Shown here piece by piece: positions 1 through 8,922 of a DNA stretch of 64,000 bases. Position 1 is the first letter of the stretch. Each line of letters starts with the position of its first letter. The position numbers and the translations under genes were made by a program. Source of the DNA: Gracilibacillus caseinilyticus (lineage in GTDB: Bacteria; Bacillota; Bacilli; Bacillales; Amphibacillaceae); NCBI RefSeq assembly GCF_022919115.1, contig NZ_CP095072.1, forward strand, positions 2,418,001 to 2,482,000. Reading direction: 5' to 3'. Under the pieces are notes generated by a model. That model was not told the DNA's origin, searched no databases, and saw only the letters and a program-made list of their open reading frames with translations.

Positions 1-1584
1 ACCGAAGCCTATCTTCCGGGAGTGAAAGACGCGTTTGATGGGGAAAAATGGACGAAAGCAGAGCAATTGCTGATTCAAACCGCGGCGTTGTGTAACGATT
101 CTTATATTAATGAAGATAATAACGAGATTGGTGATCCAACAGAAATTTCGCTGATCCGTCTCGCAAATGAACAAAATGAACCATACAAAGCATTGCGGGA
201 AAATCATGGCCGTGAAGCGGAGTTACCATTTGATTCTGATCGGAAAATGATGTCAACGGTCCATACGATCAACGGAGAGCGACTTATGCTGATTAAGGGT
301 GGACCAGATGTGATGCTCGACCGTGCCAGCCATCTGCTCGCAGGTGATGAAGAACAGTCTCTAACAAATGAGTGGAAAACGAAGCTCGAGGAACAGAATG
401 AGAACTATTCCAGACAAGCATTACGTGTGTTAGCCTTTGGTTACAAGAAACTTGAGGAAGGTCAATCGATTTCGCTTGACGATGAACAAGATTTTACCTT
501 AATCGGCTTTACTGCCATGATGGATCCGCCTCGTGACGCTGTTTACGGCTCGATTGAAGAAGCGAAAAAAGCAGGGATTAAGCCTGTTATGATTACTGGC
601 GATCATAAGACAACAGCAGAGGCAATCGGTAGAGATATCGGATTAATGGGAGAAGACGATTTTGCTGTTACGGGTAAAGAGCTTGATAAGATGTCAGAGC
701 AAGAATTAAATGAGAAATTAGAGCACATTTCTGTCTATGCACGGGTTTCACCAGAGAACAAAATCCGGATTGTGAAAGCTTGGCAGCACAAAAATCAGAT
801 TACAGCCATGACAGGGGACGGGGTAAATGATGCACCCGCTTTAAAACAAGCTGATATTGGAATTGGAATGGGCAGTGGAACCGATGTGGCAAAAGATGCA
901 GCAGCGATGATTTTAACCGATGATAACTTCGTGTCGATAGTGAAAGCAGTCAGTGTCGGACGGACTGTATTTGATAACATTAAGAAGTCGATTGCTTACC
1001 TTTTTGCCGGAAATTTGGGTGCTATCATCGCAATACTGTTCGCGGTTATCATGAATTTGGCAAACCCTTTTACTGCCTTACAATTACTTTTTATTAACCT
1101 TGTCAATGATTCGTTACCAGCCATTGCACTAGGGATGGAAAAATCAGAACCGAATGTGATGAAACGAAAACCAAGAAAAATTGATGAGGGTATATTTGCA
1201 GGAGGCACGATGCGCTCTGTAATCATTCGCGGCTTGTTAATCGGTGTGGCAGTTATTATCTCCCACTATATCGGTCTGCAGCACTCTGAAGAAATGGGTG
1301 TGGCGATGGCCTTTACAACACTTATTTTATCGCGTACGCTGCAAACCTTCCCGGCCAGATCCAACGTGCAGACGGCATTTGGTGCTGGATTTTTTGAAAA
1401 TAAATATGTACTCGGTGCCGTACTGGTTGGATTTGTTTTATATTCGATTACGATTATGCCGTTCGCTAGAGGCGTGTTTCATATTCCAGAAAGCTTCGGC
1501 TGGAGTGAAATGGCCATTGCTACAGGCCTAGCAGTAGCGAGTGTGCTGTTAATGGAAGTAGTCAAGATGTTCCGAAATAAATAA
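1..1584 (+). CDS. P-type cation-transporting ATPase, C-terminal part (5' truncated by window edge)
   Basis: The reading frame is open from base 1, so the gene begins outside the window; a GTG at 22 is internal. The product is the C-terminal half of a P-type ATPase of the calcium/cation (PMR1/SERCA-like) group. Visible are the nucleotide-binding domain motif PFDSDRKMMS, the P-domain motif MITGDHK, the hinge motif TGDGVNDAPALKQADIG, and then a hydrophobic C-terminal block of about six membrane segments (Cation_ATPase_C type). The phosphorylated DKTGT motif would lie upstream of the window. Family knowledge: ATP-driven export of Ca2+ or a similar cation across the cytoplasmic membrane. The exact ion cannot be read from this part. 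A terminator follows the stop codon. Confidence 0.9.
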   Translation, partial: TEAYLPGVKDAFDGEKWTKAEQLLIQTAALCNDSYINEDNNEIGDPTEISLIRLANEQNEPYKALRENHGREAELPFDSDRKMMSTVHTINGERLMLIKGGPDVMLDRASHLLAGDEEQSLTNEWKTKLEEQNENYSRQALRVLAFGYKKLEEGQSISLDDEQDFTLIGFTAMMDPPRDAVYGSIEEAKKAGIKPVMITGDHKTTAEAIGRDIGLMGEDDFAVTGKELDKMSEQELNEKLEHISVYARVSPENKIRIVKAWQHKNQITAMTGDGVNDAPALKQADIGIGMGSGTDVAKDAAAMILTDDNFVSIVKAVSVGRTVFDNIKKSIAYLFAGNLGAIIAILFAVIMNLANPFTALQLLFINLVNDSLPAIALGMEKSEPNVMKRKPRKIDEGIFAGGTMRSVIIRGLLIGVAVIISHYIGLQHSEEMGVAMAFTTLILSRTLQTFPARSNVQTAFGAGFFENKYVLGAVLVGFVLYSITIMPFARGVFHIPESFGWSEMAIATGLAVASVLLMEVVKMFRNK

Positions 1585-1593
1585 GCACGGGAA

Positions 1594-1628
1594 GAAACAG
1601 ACACCATGTTAATGTGTCTGTTTCTTTC
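1594..1628 (+). terminator. Rho-independent terminator after the P-type ATPase
   Basis: An 11-bp perfect stem (GAAACAGACAC / GTGTCTGTTTC) with an 8-nt loop is followed by a T-rich tail, ten bases after the ATPase stop codon. Confidence 0.8.
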
Positions 1629-1696
1629 GTCCCACAACCTTGCAAATTATGTTAAAATAAATGTAAAGGTTTTCATTTTTGAGGAGTGGTGAATCG

Positions 1697-2416
1697 ATGA
1701 AAGTGTTAGTGACCGGCGCGAATAGAGGTTTAGGATTGGCGTTAGTACAACAGGGACTCGCTCAAGGACATATTATGTTTGCTGCTGTCCGTTCGGTAGC
1801 GGAACAACATATTAAGGAATTACAACAACTAAAAGCTATCTTCGAAGGACAGTTGCGCATTATTCATATGGATGTCACGAATGAAAAATCAGTCAAACAG
1901 GCTGCTGATGCGGTTAAATGGACGGATCAGTATTTGGATGTGGTCATTAATAATGCCGCTGTATTGAATGAACGTGAATCCACGATCGAAGAATTGGATA
2001 TCCATGCCTGTTCACAAGCGTTCGATGTGAATACGCTCGGACCATTGCGTGTAGTTAAACATTTTTTTCCATTATTGAAAGTGGGTATAGAAGAGCGAGT
2101 ATCCGACACACAGGCTATTCTGAATATCAGCTCAGAAGCAGGAAGTATAACGAATACCGGACCTCTCGATTATCCGTACGGGATGAGTAAAGCTGCATTA
2201 AATATGCTGACAGTAAAATTAAAGCGTTATTTACAACAGGATGACATTGCAGTGATTTCCATTCACCCTGGCTGGATGCAAACCGATATGGGTGGAAATC
2301 AAGCACCTAAAGACCCGAATGAAACGGCGGAAAATCTATATACCCTGTTGAAAAAAGGTAAGAATAACGAATCTTTCTCCTTTGTAGACGACACTGGAAA
2401 ACAGATGTCGCTTTAA
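1697..2416 (+). CDS. SDR family NAD(P)-dependent oxidoreductase
   Basis: A classical short-chain dehydrogenase/reductase of 239 residues. The N-terminal Rossmann motif TGANRGLGLAL binds the nucleotide, NNAA follows in the middle, and the catalytic YxxxK is seen as YGMSKAALN; the NISSEAG stretch carries the catalytic Ser. I chose ATG 1697 because GAGGAG lies at 1681-1686; the TTG at 1679 has no ribosome binding site. It resembles the CsgA/C-factor-like subgroup of small SDRs, whose substrates are mostly unknown. It stands alone between two terminators. Substrate not predictable. Confidence 0.85.
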   Translation: MKVLVTGANRGLGLALVQQGLAQGHIMFAAVRSVAEQHIKELQQLKAIFEGQLRIIHMDVTNEKSVKQAADAVKWTDQYLDVVINNAAVLNERESTIEELDIHACSQAFDVNTLGPLRVVKHFFPLLKVGIEERVSDTQAILNISSEAGSITNTGPLDYPYGMSKAALNMLTVKLKRYLQQDDIAVISIHPGWMQTDMGGNQAPKDPNETAENLYTLLKKGKNNESFSFVDDTGKQMSL

Positions 2417-2442
2417 TAATAAAACTTTTTTGTGAGATACTA

Positions 2443-2474
2443 ACACCTCAACGTACTTGTTGTGGTGTTTTTTT
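2443..2474 (+). terminator. Rho-independent terminator after the SDR gene
   Basis: The stem ACACC-T-CAAC / GTTG-T-GGTGT has a short loop and is followed by a run of eight T. Confidence 0.8.
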
Positions 2475-2506
2475 ATTTTAGGAAAATTTCCTTTCAAAAT
2501 AGGGCT

Positions 2507-3079
2507 CCTATAATACAGATTATGTCTAGCTAAGTGGTAATTTTGAATTGATTCAAGTGCTGGGAATACCGCTCCGGCCAACCACTTCGCGTCCTGCGGG
2601 GCACGGCTGAAGCTAACTTTGTAAAGAAAAGCACTTCACAAAGTGGATCTTCAGCACCTGCACAATCCCGCGGGAGTCTACGTGGTTGGCCTGCGCTAAT
2701 GCTAGGCTCTACAACTGATGTAAGAGGTAGCATTTTGAGCGCTATCATACTTGATTAAATCATGTATAATGCTTAGCACAACTGCTTTTAGCTGTTCCAT
2801 AAGTTGTAGCACTTCACTGAAGCGTAGGAAATATGCTGAAACTCCACATGCGTCAGCGCGAGCTGTAGATCCACTTTCTCTGTGATTGTGTCTACTAGTA
2901 TCGCTTCAAAGCGGGCCTCCTCGGCACAAGGCAGCAAAGAAGTAATTCTAGTAGTAGCCTAGCTGAAGCCATGCTCCACAGGACGCAGAGCATATTTCCG
3001 GAGCTTTGCTAAGCGTATAAATCCTATCAAAATAACCACATTGTCATATAGTTCCACTTTACATAAATCGTATTATAGG
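2507..3079 (+). repeat. Dispersed MITE-like element, copy R1 (long form, 573 bp)
   Basis: Fills most of the 840-bp gap after the SDR gene. It begins CCTATAATACAGATTATGT and ends ACATAAATCGTATTATAGG, an imperfect terminal inverted repeat of about 19 bp. The interior carries a long interrupted hairpin (arms beginning GGCCAACCAC and ending GTGGTTGGCC, with inner pairs TCCTGCGGG/CCCGCGGGA, CTGAAG/CTTCAG and ACTTTGT/ACAAAGT). Further on are GCTTTTAGCTGTTCCAT and a distal module ATATTTCCGGAGCTTTGCTA. The same modules recur at 17996, 25921, 50692, 58725 and 62787. Short ORFs crossing it look like chance frames. Between 3080 and 3197 I see nothing recognisable. Confidence 0.85.
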
Positions 3080-3196
3080 TAGCTTCCTAAAGTTAGTTAG
3101 AGAAGAGTTCTGGCAAGTTATTCTTTAGTGAATTTGACAATCTTCCCTAATTCGCGCATAGATATATTGCTCTTTTCATAACTAAATATATATCCT

Positions 3197-3225
3197 TTCA
3201 ATTCACTGAAAGAAAATAGTATAAT
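3197..3225 (+). promoter_or_regulatory. Putative sigma-A promoter for the SAM adenosyltransferase / ctaB pair
   Basis: A perfect -10 TATAAT lies at 3220-3225, 17 bp downstream of a weak -35 TTCAAT. A purine-rich ribosome binding site follows before the start codon. Confidence 0.5.
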
Positions 3226-3257
3226 GAGACTAAAGAGAGAAAGGGGTAGTCATCGTG

Positions 3258-4097
3258 ATGCGTGCTTTAGTTTTACAATCAGATTTTGGAATAGAGGATG
3301 GTGCGGTTAGTGCCATGAAAGGTGTAGCGCATGGTGTAAGTAAGGTGATTCCGATTTATGATAATACACATGATATACCGCCATTCGATATTTGGGCAGC
3401 CTCTTATCGCTTGCTGCAGACTGTAGCCTATTGGCCTGTTCATACCGTTTTTGTATCTGTAGTAGACCCTGGAGTTGGATCAGAACGCAAAAGTGTGGTG
3501 GTCAAAACGAACAGTGATCAGTTTATCGTAACGCCAGACAATGGCACATTAACACATATTGCAAAAAAGGTGGGGATCCAGGCAATTCGTGAAATCGACG
3601 AGAATGTCAATCGATTGCCACAATCTGGGGCCTCTCATACTTTCCACGGTCGCGATATATATGCGTATACCGGAGCAAGGTTAGCAGCAGGTGTCATCGC
3701 ATTTGATGAAGTAGGGCCTGCATTGCAAGTAGAAGATGTAATTAGCTTACCGCTTTATGAACCACAGTTGAGAGAAGACAGTATTTTAGGAACGATTGAT
3801 ATCTTAGATGTACGTTTTGGCAATCTATGGACTAATATTCCGAGAGAGCTCTTTTTACAATTAGGTGTTGATTATGATGAAGCGGTGGAAATTGAGATTG
3901 TTAATAATGTCAGAAGTGTTTATCGTAATAAAATGACATTTGGTCGCTCTTTTGCCGCGATTCAGCTCGGTGAGCCTGTGTTATATGTGAATTCATTAGA
4001 TAATATGGCAATTGCGATTAATCAGGGCTCATTTGCGAAAGCCTATAATATCGGAACCGGTTCAAATTGGAGAATAAATATTAAGAAAAAGAGTTAA
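3258..4097 (+). CDS. S-adenosyl-L-methionine hydroxide adenosyltransferase family protein (DUF62)
   Basis: The N-terminus LVLQSDFGIEDGAVSAMKG and the later VVDPGVGSERK and TPDNGTL blocks are hallmarks of the SAM hydroxide adenosyltransferase (duf62) family, relatives of fluorinase and chlorinase. Known members use water/hydroxide to split SAM into adenosine and methionine. The 279-residue length fits, with an N-terminal catalytic domain and a C-terminal beta-barrel domain. GTG 3255 and ATG 3258 are both possible starts behind the AAGGGG ribosome binding site. Only 12 bp separate it from ctaB, so the two are probably co-transcribed; why a SAM hydrolase should be paired with heme O synthesis is not clear. 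No membrane segment or signal peptide. Confidence 0.85.
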   Translation: MRALVLQSDFGIEDGAVSAMKGVAHGVSKVIPIYDNTHDIPPFDIWAASYRLLQTVAYWPVHTVFVSVVDPGVGSERKSVVVKTNSDQFIVTPDNGTLTHIAKKVGIQAIREIDENVNRLPQSGASHTFHGRDIYAYTGARLAAGVIAFDEVGPALQVEDVISLPLYEPQLREDSILGTIDILDVRFGNLWTNIPRELFLQLGVDYDEAVEIEIVNNVRSVYRNKMTFGRSFAAIQLGEPVLYVNSLDNMAIAINQGSFAKAYNIGTGSNWRINIKKKS

Positions 4098-4109
4098 GGG
4101 GATCAATCG

Positions 4110-4970
4110 ATGTTCAGCTTGTTAACAGAATTAAAATACTTATTTAAAAGATTTGTCCTCATAGCTAATGTATTACCTGCACTGTTAGGTTTTATAATTG
4201 CAGCTAGATATTATGACATTTCATTTATAGATTACTTGCTTCCTTTTGGCTTATTACTTGTCGGAAGCGGGATGCTGGTAGCCGGTGCTTTAACATTAAA
4301 TAACTGGCTAGAGGCCGATGTGGATAAATTAATGGAACGAACAAAACAACGTCCTACTGTAACGGGCTCTTTATCATTAAAGACAATACTGGGACTTGGG
4401 ATAGCCCTGAGCGTCATAGGACAAGCTATGTTATTTTTTATTAACTTAGAAGTTGCTATTTACGGCTTTATCGGCTGGTACACATACGTTGTTGTCTATA
4501 CCGTCTGGACGAAGCGAAGGGTGACGTGGAATACGCATGTTGGCAGCTTATCAGGAGCTGTCACGCCGTTAATGGGATGGGCTGTCGTGGATAGCACGAT
4601 ACATTCAATTCCGCTCAGTCTGTTCGCGGTCATGTTCCTATGGCAAATGCCACATACGTATGCCATCTCCATTCGTAAATATGATGATTATGCGAGAGCA
4701 GGACTGAAGATGCTCCCTGTCGTGAGAGGGTACGATGTAACCGTAAGACGGACAAATATTTACCTTGGTTTACTCCTCTTGATTCCATTATTCGTATCAG
4801 GATTCAGCCCCATTTTTTATATCCTCGTCACGGTCGTCAATATCAGCTGGCTAGTAATTGGCTTAAGTGGATTTAAAACAGGGTCGATTAAAAAGTGGGC
4901 GAATTTATTGTTTGCAAGTTCACTAGCTTATTTATTGACGGTATTTCTTCTGTATGTGATATTTGTATAG
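4110..4970 (+). CDS. ctaB: Protoheme IX farnesyltransferase (heme O synthase)
   Basis: An UbiA-superfamily prenyltransferase of 286 residues with about eight or nine hydrophobic segments. The first Asp-rich substrate motif appears as NNWLEADVDKLMERTKQRP and the second region as SIRKYDDYARAGLKMLPV. It adds a farnesyl group to protoheme IX in the membrane, giving heme O for heme-copper oxidases. AAGGGG precedes the ATG. It follows the SAM adenosyltransferase gene by 12 bp. No cytochrome oxidase genes are next to it, unlike the cta clusters of many bacilli; it may be a stand-alone or second copy. Confidence 0.92.
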   Translation: MFSLLTELKYLFKRFVLIANVLPALLGFIIAARYYDISFIDYLLPFGLLLVGSGMLVAGALTLNNWLEADVDKLMERTKQRPTVTGSLSLKTILGLGIALSVIGQAMLFFINLEVAIYGFIGWYTYVVVYTVWTKRRVTWNTHVGSLSGAVTPLMGWAVVDSTIHSIPLSLFAVMFLWQMPHTYAISIRKYDDYARAGLKMLPVVRGYDVTVRRTNIYLGLLLLIPLFVSGFSPIFYILVTVVNISWLVIGLSGFKTGSIKKWANLLFASSLAYLLTVFLLYVIFV

Positions 4971-4980
4971 CTTTCAGCTC

Positions 4981-5036
4981 AAGTGGCCATAAAAGTAGCG
5001 AAAGTGGCCGTAAAACATTCAAAAGTGGCCATAAAA
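4981..5036 (+). repeat. Three direct repeats AAGTGGCCRTAAAA at exactly 21-bp spacing
   Basis: Copies start at 4981, 5002 and 5023: AAGTGGCCATAAAA, AAGTGGCCGTAAAA, AAGTGGCCATAAAA. They lie between the ctaB stop codon and a bidirectional terminator. The 21-bp period is two helical turns, which would put all three on one face of the DNA. Confidence 0.8.
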
Positions 5037-5040
5037 TAAA

Positions 5041-5069
5041 AAACCGGAGCGTGCGTAGCTCCGGTTTTT
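5041..5069. terminator. Bidirectional terminator between ctaB and the PepSY gene
   Basis: The stem AAACCGGAGC / GCTCCGGTTT has a 7-nt loop. There are T-rich tails on both strands, so it can serve ctaB (+) and the converging PepSY gene (-). Confidence 0.85.
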
Positions 5070-5070
5070 C

Positions 5071-5676
5071 TTAATCATCATCATTTTTACGTGAGATCGA
5101 AATCATATCGCCGGTATAAGCGTCAATTTCCAACTCGACTTTTTCATTGTTAGTGGTACGGATTTCAATTTCATAATAGGTTTGACCGTCGTCTTCATCC
5201 AATTCAAATTCAATGATGTCACCATCATATTCCTCTAACGCAATCGATCTTGCTTCGTCACTTGATATTAATGCTTGCTTATTGGACTGTGCTGCATCAT
5301 CAGAAGGTTGGTTGTTCGTGTCGTCCTGAGCAGTACCATCAGCTGAGTCGTCTTGTGATTGATCATCTTTAGCAGCTGTGGACTGGTTGTTTGTCATTTT
5401 TTCATCAAGTTCCAGGATCTCCCCAGTTTCGGCATCAATGGTTAAATCGTAGTGACGGTCCGTTCCTTCTATATCAATTTCATATACTTTTCGGTTATTT
5501 TCTTCTTCTAATTCGATTTCTTTGATATCACCAGAAAACTGGCTGGTTGCTTTTTGTTTCGCTTCATCCTCTGACAAGTAAGCGCTCGCCTGATTGGATG
5601 TGAATTGAAGAATACCAAGAACAGCACCGACTACAACTAACCCTGTAAGAATAATATAAAACGTTTTGTTTTTCAT
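5071..5676 (-). CDS. PepSY-domain membrane-anchored protein (YkoI-like)
   Basis: 201 residues: an N-terminal membrane anchor (residues 7-25), then two PepSY domains (about 30-95 and 135-198), each with a YEIEI-type strand and a DAxTGxI turn. Between them is a very acidic, Asp/Gln/Ser-rich linker (about 96-135), as expected for an exported protein of a halotolerant organism. PepSY domains are thought to inhibit proteases or sense envelope conditions. It lies downstream of a histidine kinase gene on the same strand with a 102-bp gap. The arrangement resembles B. subtilis ykoG-ykoH-ykoI, so it may be a regulatory target or partner of that two-component system. Confidence 0.85.
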   Translation of the reverse strand: MKNKTFYIILTGLVVVGAVLGILQFTSNQASAYLSEDEAKQKATSQFSGDIKEIELEEENNRKVYEIDIEGTDRHYDLTIDAETGEILELDEKMTNNQSTAAKDDQSQDDSADGTAQDDTNNQPSDDAAQSNKQALISSDEARSIALEEYDGDIIEFELDEDDGQTYYEIEIRTTNNEKVELEIDAYTGDMISISRKNDDD

Positions 5677-5778
5677 AACTCATCTCTCCTTTTCTTTGTT
5701 AGTTATAGTCTATCCAATCACTATGAGTGCATCGTGAGAGGAAAATGAGAATTTGATGAGAAAATAAATAGTGTTTTC

Positions 5779-7131
5779 TTATTTAGGAATCTCTATCGTA
5801 AAGGTAGAACCATTGCCGGGCTGACTGTCCAGCTTGATATCACCACCATGTAATTGTACGATCTGATGACAAATCGCAAGCCCCAATCCTGTACCGCCTG
5901 CTTGCCTGCTTCTTGCTTTATCCACACGATAAAATCGTTCAAATATCTGCTTTTGATCCTCTTCTGCTAACCCTTCTCCTTGATCTGTAATCGAAAGGTG
6001 TATATGGCTATCAGACTCCTTAATCTGGACTAGAACATCCTCATCACTGTATTTACAAGCATTATCCATTACAATATAGATAGCCTGTTGTATCTTTGAC
6101 CGATCCGCACTGATCGTAACATCATTAGCGGTATGCTGGGTGAACTTGATTTCACGTTGATATGCTGTTGATAGCGAACGGACAACATCCCGTGTCATTT
6201 CACTTATATTGATTGGTGTCATGGATATGCTTTCCTGTCCCTGATTCTTGGCCAAAAGAAGCATTTGCTCAGTTAAGTGATTCATCCGCTCTGCTTCAGA
6301 TAAAATTGCACCCGTCGCCTCATCAAATATTTCCGGTTTATCTTTTCCGCGTCGGTGTAACAATTCTGTGTAGCTCGTGATTACTGACAGTGGGGTACGT
6401 AATTCATGAGAAGCATCGGAAACAAATCGGTCCTGGTTTTCGATATTTTCATTGATTCGTTCAATCATGGCGTTATAAGCTTGCTGCATCTGGCTGATTT
6501 CATCATTGTTTTTTTGATGGAGTGATAACTTTTCCCATTTGCCATGGTGCGGATTTCGCTTCATTTCGGTTGTCAATGATTGTACCGGTTTTGTCACCAA
6601 TTTGGCCAGATAATAGCCCGCAACAAGTGCTGGAATCAGCATTAAACCAGCAGATAAAAAGAGGACAATCCGTAAAATAGACAGGCCATCCTCCATGGCG
6701 TACAATGCTTCGCTGACCTGTAACGTCACAATCGATCCATCGGTCCAAATCAGAGGAACAGCAATTTGTGCATAAGGACTACCATCTGCACTAGTCGCCA
6801 AACGTTGCTCTTCTGTTTTTGTATAATGAGAAGGCCAGTTAAGAAACGACGGTTCTTTTGCTTTCTCATCTATCATCTCGCCTTGTGGGTCAATGATCCG
6901 AATCATACTGTTAGCAGGAAGCAATGCTTGTAGCAGTCGTTCGTTTTCAATATCTGCTGTCTTGTTTTTAGCAATGGCTTCCATAATATTTTCGACATCA
7001 TTGTGGACGCGATTTAGTTCATTTTCACTGACTCTGTTTTCATAAAGAAGATAAACAGCACTATTTATAATCAAAATGACAAGTATTAAGAAAACGGTCA
7101 GAAAGATTTGGATTTTTGTACGTAATTTCAT
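5779..7131 (-). CDS. Sensor histidine kinase (YkoH/ArlS-like)
   Basis: 450 residues. An N-terminal membrane segment (about 8-30), an extracytoplasmic sensor region of about 120 residues, and a second membrane segment (about 155-175) are followed by HAMP, HisKA and HATPase domains. The H box SHELRTPLS contains the phosphorylated His242. The ATP-binding N box is DNACKYS, followed by DQGEGL and GGTGLGLAI. The start overlaps the end of the response regulator by 4 bp (ATGA), showing translational coupling. The kinase should sense an envelope signal and phosphorylate its partner regulator. The downstream PepSY protein may modulate or report the signal. Confidence 0.92.
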   Translation of the reverse strand: MKLRTKIQIFLTVFLILVILIINSAVYLLYENRVSENELNRVHNDVENIMEAIAKNKTADIENERLLQALLPANSMIRIIDPQGEMIDEKAKEPSFLNWPSHYTKTEEQRLATSADGSPYAQIAVPLIWTDGSIVTLQVSEALYAMEDGLSILRIVLFLSAGLMLIPALVAGYYLAKLVTKPVQSLTTEMKRNPHHGKWEKLSLHQKNNDEISQMQQAYNAMIERINENIENQDRFVSDASHELRTPLSVITSYTELLHRRGKDKPEIFDEATGAILSEAERMNHLTEQMLLLAKNQGQESISMTPINISEMTRDVVRSLSTAYQREIKFTQHTANDVTISADRSKIQQAIYIVMDNACKYSDEDVLVQIKESDSHIHLSITDQGEGLAEEDQKQIFERFYRVDKARSRQAGGTGLGLAICHQIVQLHGGDIKLDSQPGNGSTFTIEIPK

Positions 7132-7814
7132 GATTTTGCATCCTTTATTGTATAGCCTACACCACGGATCGTCTGAATGGTGTTTTTTTGAAAAGGTTTG
7201 TCGATTTTGTTGCGAAGATAACGGATATACACATCAACAACATTGGTATCCCCAGCATAATCAAAGCCCCATACGTGCTCAAGCAATTGTTCTCTCGTTA
7301 ATACTTGGTTTTTATGTTGTAATAAAAACACCAATAAATCGTATTCGCGTGGGGTCAGTTCGATTAGCTGTGTACTGCGCGTCACATCTCTTGCCTGTAA
7401 GTCGATCGTTAAGTCGTCAAAGCCAAGCAGATGATCTTCGGTCTGAGCTGGTACTTTCTGTCGTAACTGAGCGCGAATTCTTGCTAATAATTCTTCCATT
7501 TGAAAAGGCTTGGTTATGTAATCATTTGCGCCCAGGTCCAGACCAGACACCTTATCATGCACTTCACCTCTTGCCGTTAACAACAGAATAGGTGTCATAC
7601 TGTCGGTTTTTCGGTAGCGTCTTAAAATTTCTAATCCGCTCATTCCTGGAAGCATAATATCTAACAAAAGCAAATCATATGTATGTTGCTGCAACAGTTG
7701 AAAAGCAGTCTGCCCGTCATGGGCGGTTGTCGTTTGATAATTCTCATAACCGAGTTCCAACTCCACAACACGTGCCAGCTTTTCTTCATCTTCTACGATA
7801 AGAATATGTGTCAT
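7128..7814 (-). CDS. OmpR/PhoB-family response regulator (YkoG-like)
   Basis: 228 residues from the ATG at 7814, which has the ribosome binding site AAAGGAGG just upstream; the longer frame to 7847 has none. The N-terminal receiver domain has acidic residues E8/D9, phospho-acceptor Asp52 in LLLLDIMLPG, Thr in LLTARG and Lys in ITKPF. The C-terminal winged-helix domain ends with VDVYIRYLRNKID and TIRGVGYTI, typical of OmpR-type DNA-binding domains. First gene of the operon regulator-kinase-PepSY protein. Confidence 0.93.
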   Translation of the reverse strand: MTHILIVEDEEKLARVVELELGYENYQTTTAHDGQTAFQLLQQHTYDLLLLDIMLPGMSGLEILRRYRKTDSMTPILLLTARGEVHDKVSGLDLGANDYITKPFQMEELLARIRAQLRQKVPAQTEDHLLGFDDLTIDLQARDVTRSTQLIELTPREYDLLVFLLQHKNQVLTREQLLEHVWGFDYAGDTNVVDVYIRYLRNKIDKPFQKNTIQTIRGVGYTIKDAKS

Positions 7815-7863
7815 CCGTTCATCCTCCTTTGCCACTAAATATAGCATATTTTCTTCTGATTAC

Positions 7864-8694
7864 CTATCGTGGCAAATCTTTTTCATATTTTTTTCGTAAA
7901 GCGCTCAGACGTTCCAATCGCTCGATATTTTGTTCTTTTTCTTTCATGCTGAGACCGAGGATCATATTTTCAATCAAAAGTGTTGGTGCGACCATCGAAT
8001 GGAACTCATTGGTATCGCCTCTGCTTGCAAACAGTGTGATCGTAGCAAGAGAGGTGAAATCGGCAATTAATTGATCCGTGATCATGATCGTCTGATAGTG
8101 GATGTCACGTTGATATTCGAGGACAATCTTCTCCTCGGGTAGTAATCTTCCGAAGGCGAATAATACGACGACATCTTGATTGGTCAAGTGGAGTAAGTCC
8201 TCTAATATTTCATTACCATGATGTTCAATCAGTTGAATGGTGATACCAAACCGCTTGATACGATAGACGAATAATTCGCCTAAACCTTTCGATGGTCCGG
8301 TGGCAAGCACATAAACTTTCTTTGCGCGGAACAGGCAGTCGATGGCTTGCTGAAATTTAGCAGGATGCAAGTTGTCGAAAGTCTCCTGCAAAAGCGAAAT
8401 GCTCTTCTCCATCGTTAAGTATGTTTTTTGCTGGGCGGGATTGGGCTGAATGCCTCTTATTTTTCGGGCAGGGGATACTTCTAATTCCTTTTTCATCTGC
8501 TGCTTAAAGGCTTTTAAATTCTGATAACCGATCACTGGCCAAAAACGGGAAACCGATGCAATGCTGATGCCGATTTCTGAGGCAATCTCCTTCTCCGTTG
8601 AAAGTAATACCTGTTGCAGATGCTTGGAAATATAATTAGCAATTTTTATTTGATTCTGCGTTAAATTTGCCTTGTCGACTTGTAGCGGTACCAT
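7864..8694 (-). CDS. MurR/RpiR-family transcriptional regulator
   Basis: 277 residues: an N-terminal HTH_6 domain (about 5-80; EIASEIGISIASVSRF is the recognition helix region) and a C-terminal SIS sugar-phosphate-binding domain (about 120-250; VYVLATGPSKGLGELF). The start is ATG 8694 behind AGGAGGA; a TTG at 8697 is one codon upstream. It is divergent from the ECF-type transporter operon that starts at 8923, so it probably controls that operon. Known family members bind phosphorylated sugars through the SIS domain, which hints that the transported substrate, or its metabolite, is a sugar phosphate or similar. The 228-bp intergenic region has two TAATGATAA-type direct repeats (near 8797 and 8816) as candidate binding sites. 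Confidence 0.87.
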   Translation of the reverse strand: MVPLQVDKANLTQNQIKIANYISKHLQQVLLSTEKEIASEIGISIASVSRFWPVIGYQNLKAFKQQMKKELEVSPARKIRGIQPNPAQQKTYLTMEKSISLLQETFDNLHPAKFQQAIDCLFRAKKVYVLATGPSKGLGELFVYRIKRFGITIQLIEHHGNEILEDLLHLTNQDVVVLFAFGRLLPEEKIVLEYQRDIHYQTIMITDQLIADFTSLATITLFASRGDTNEFHSMVAPTLLIENMILGLSMKEKEQNIERLERLSALRKKYEKDLPR

Positions 8695-8922
8695 CAAAGC
8701 TCCTCCTTAATCCTCTGTAATAGTGTAAATAATTATCGGTGCTTATTAGCAAATTAGATGAAATCATTGTAGCAAAAATTCAAGTCTATCAGAGCTTAAT
8801 GATAAAAAAATTACATAATGATAATAAAAGTTAACAAATTTACATTTCTTTAACTTTTTTTGAATAGTAGGTTAATAATACAATTCTACAATGAAAGTAA
8901 CCAAATAAAGGAGGTAAGATCA

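Noticed and set aside
2530..2748. 72-codon minus-strand ORF
   Set aside because: Chance frame inside element copy R1.
7076..7591. 171-codon plus-strand ORF
   Set aside because: Antisense shadow of the response regulator gene.
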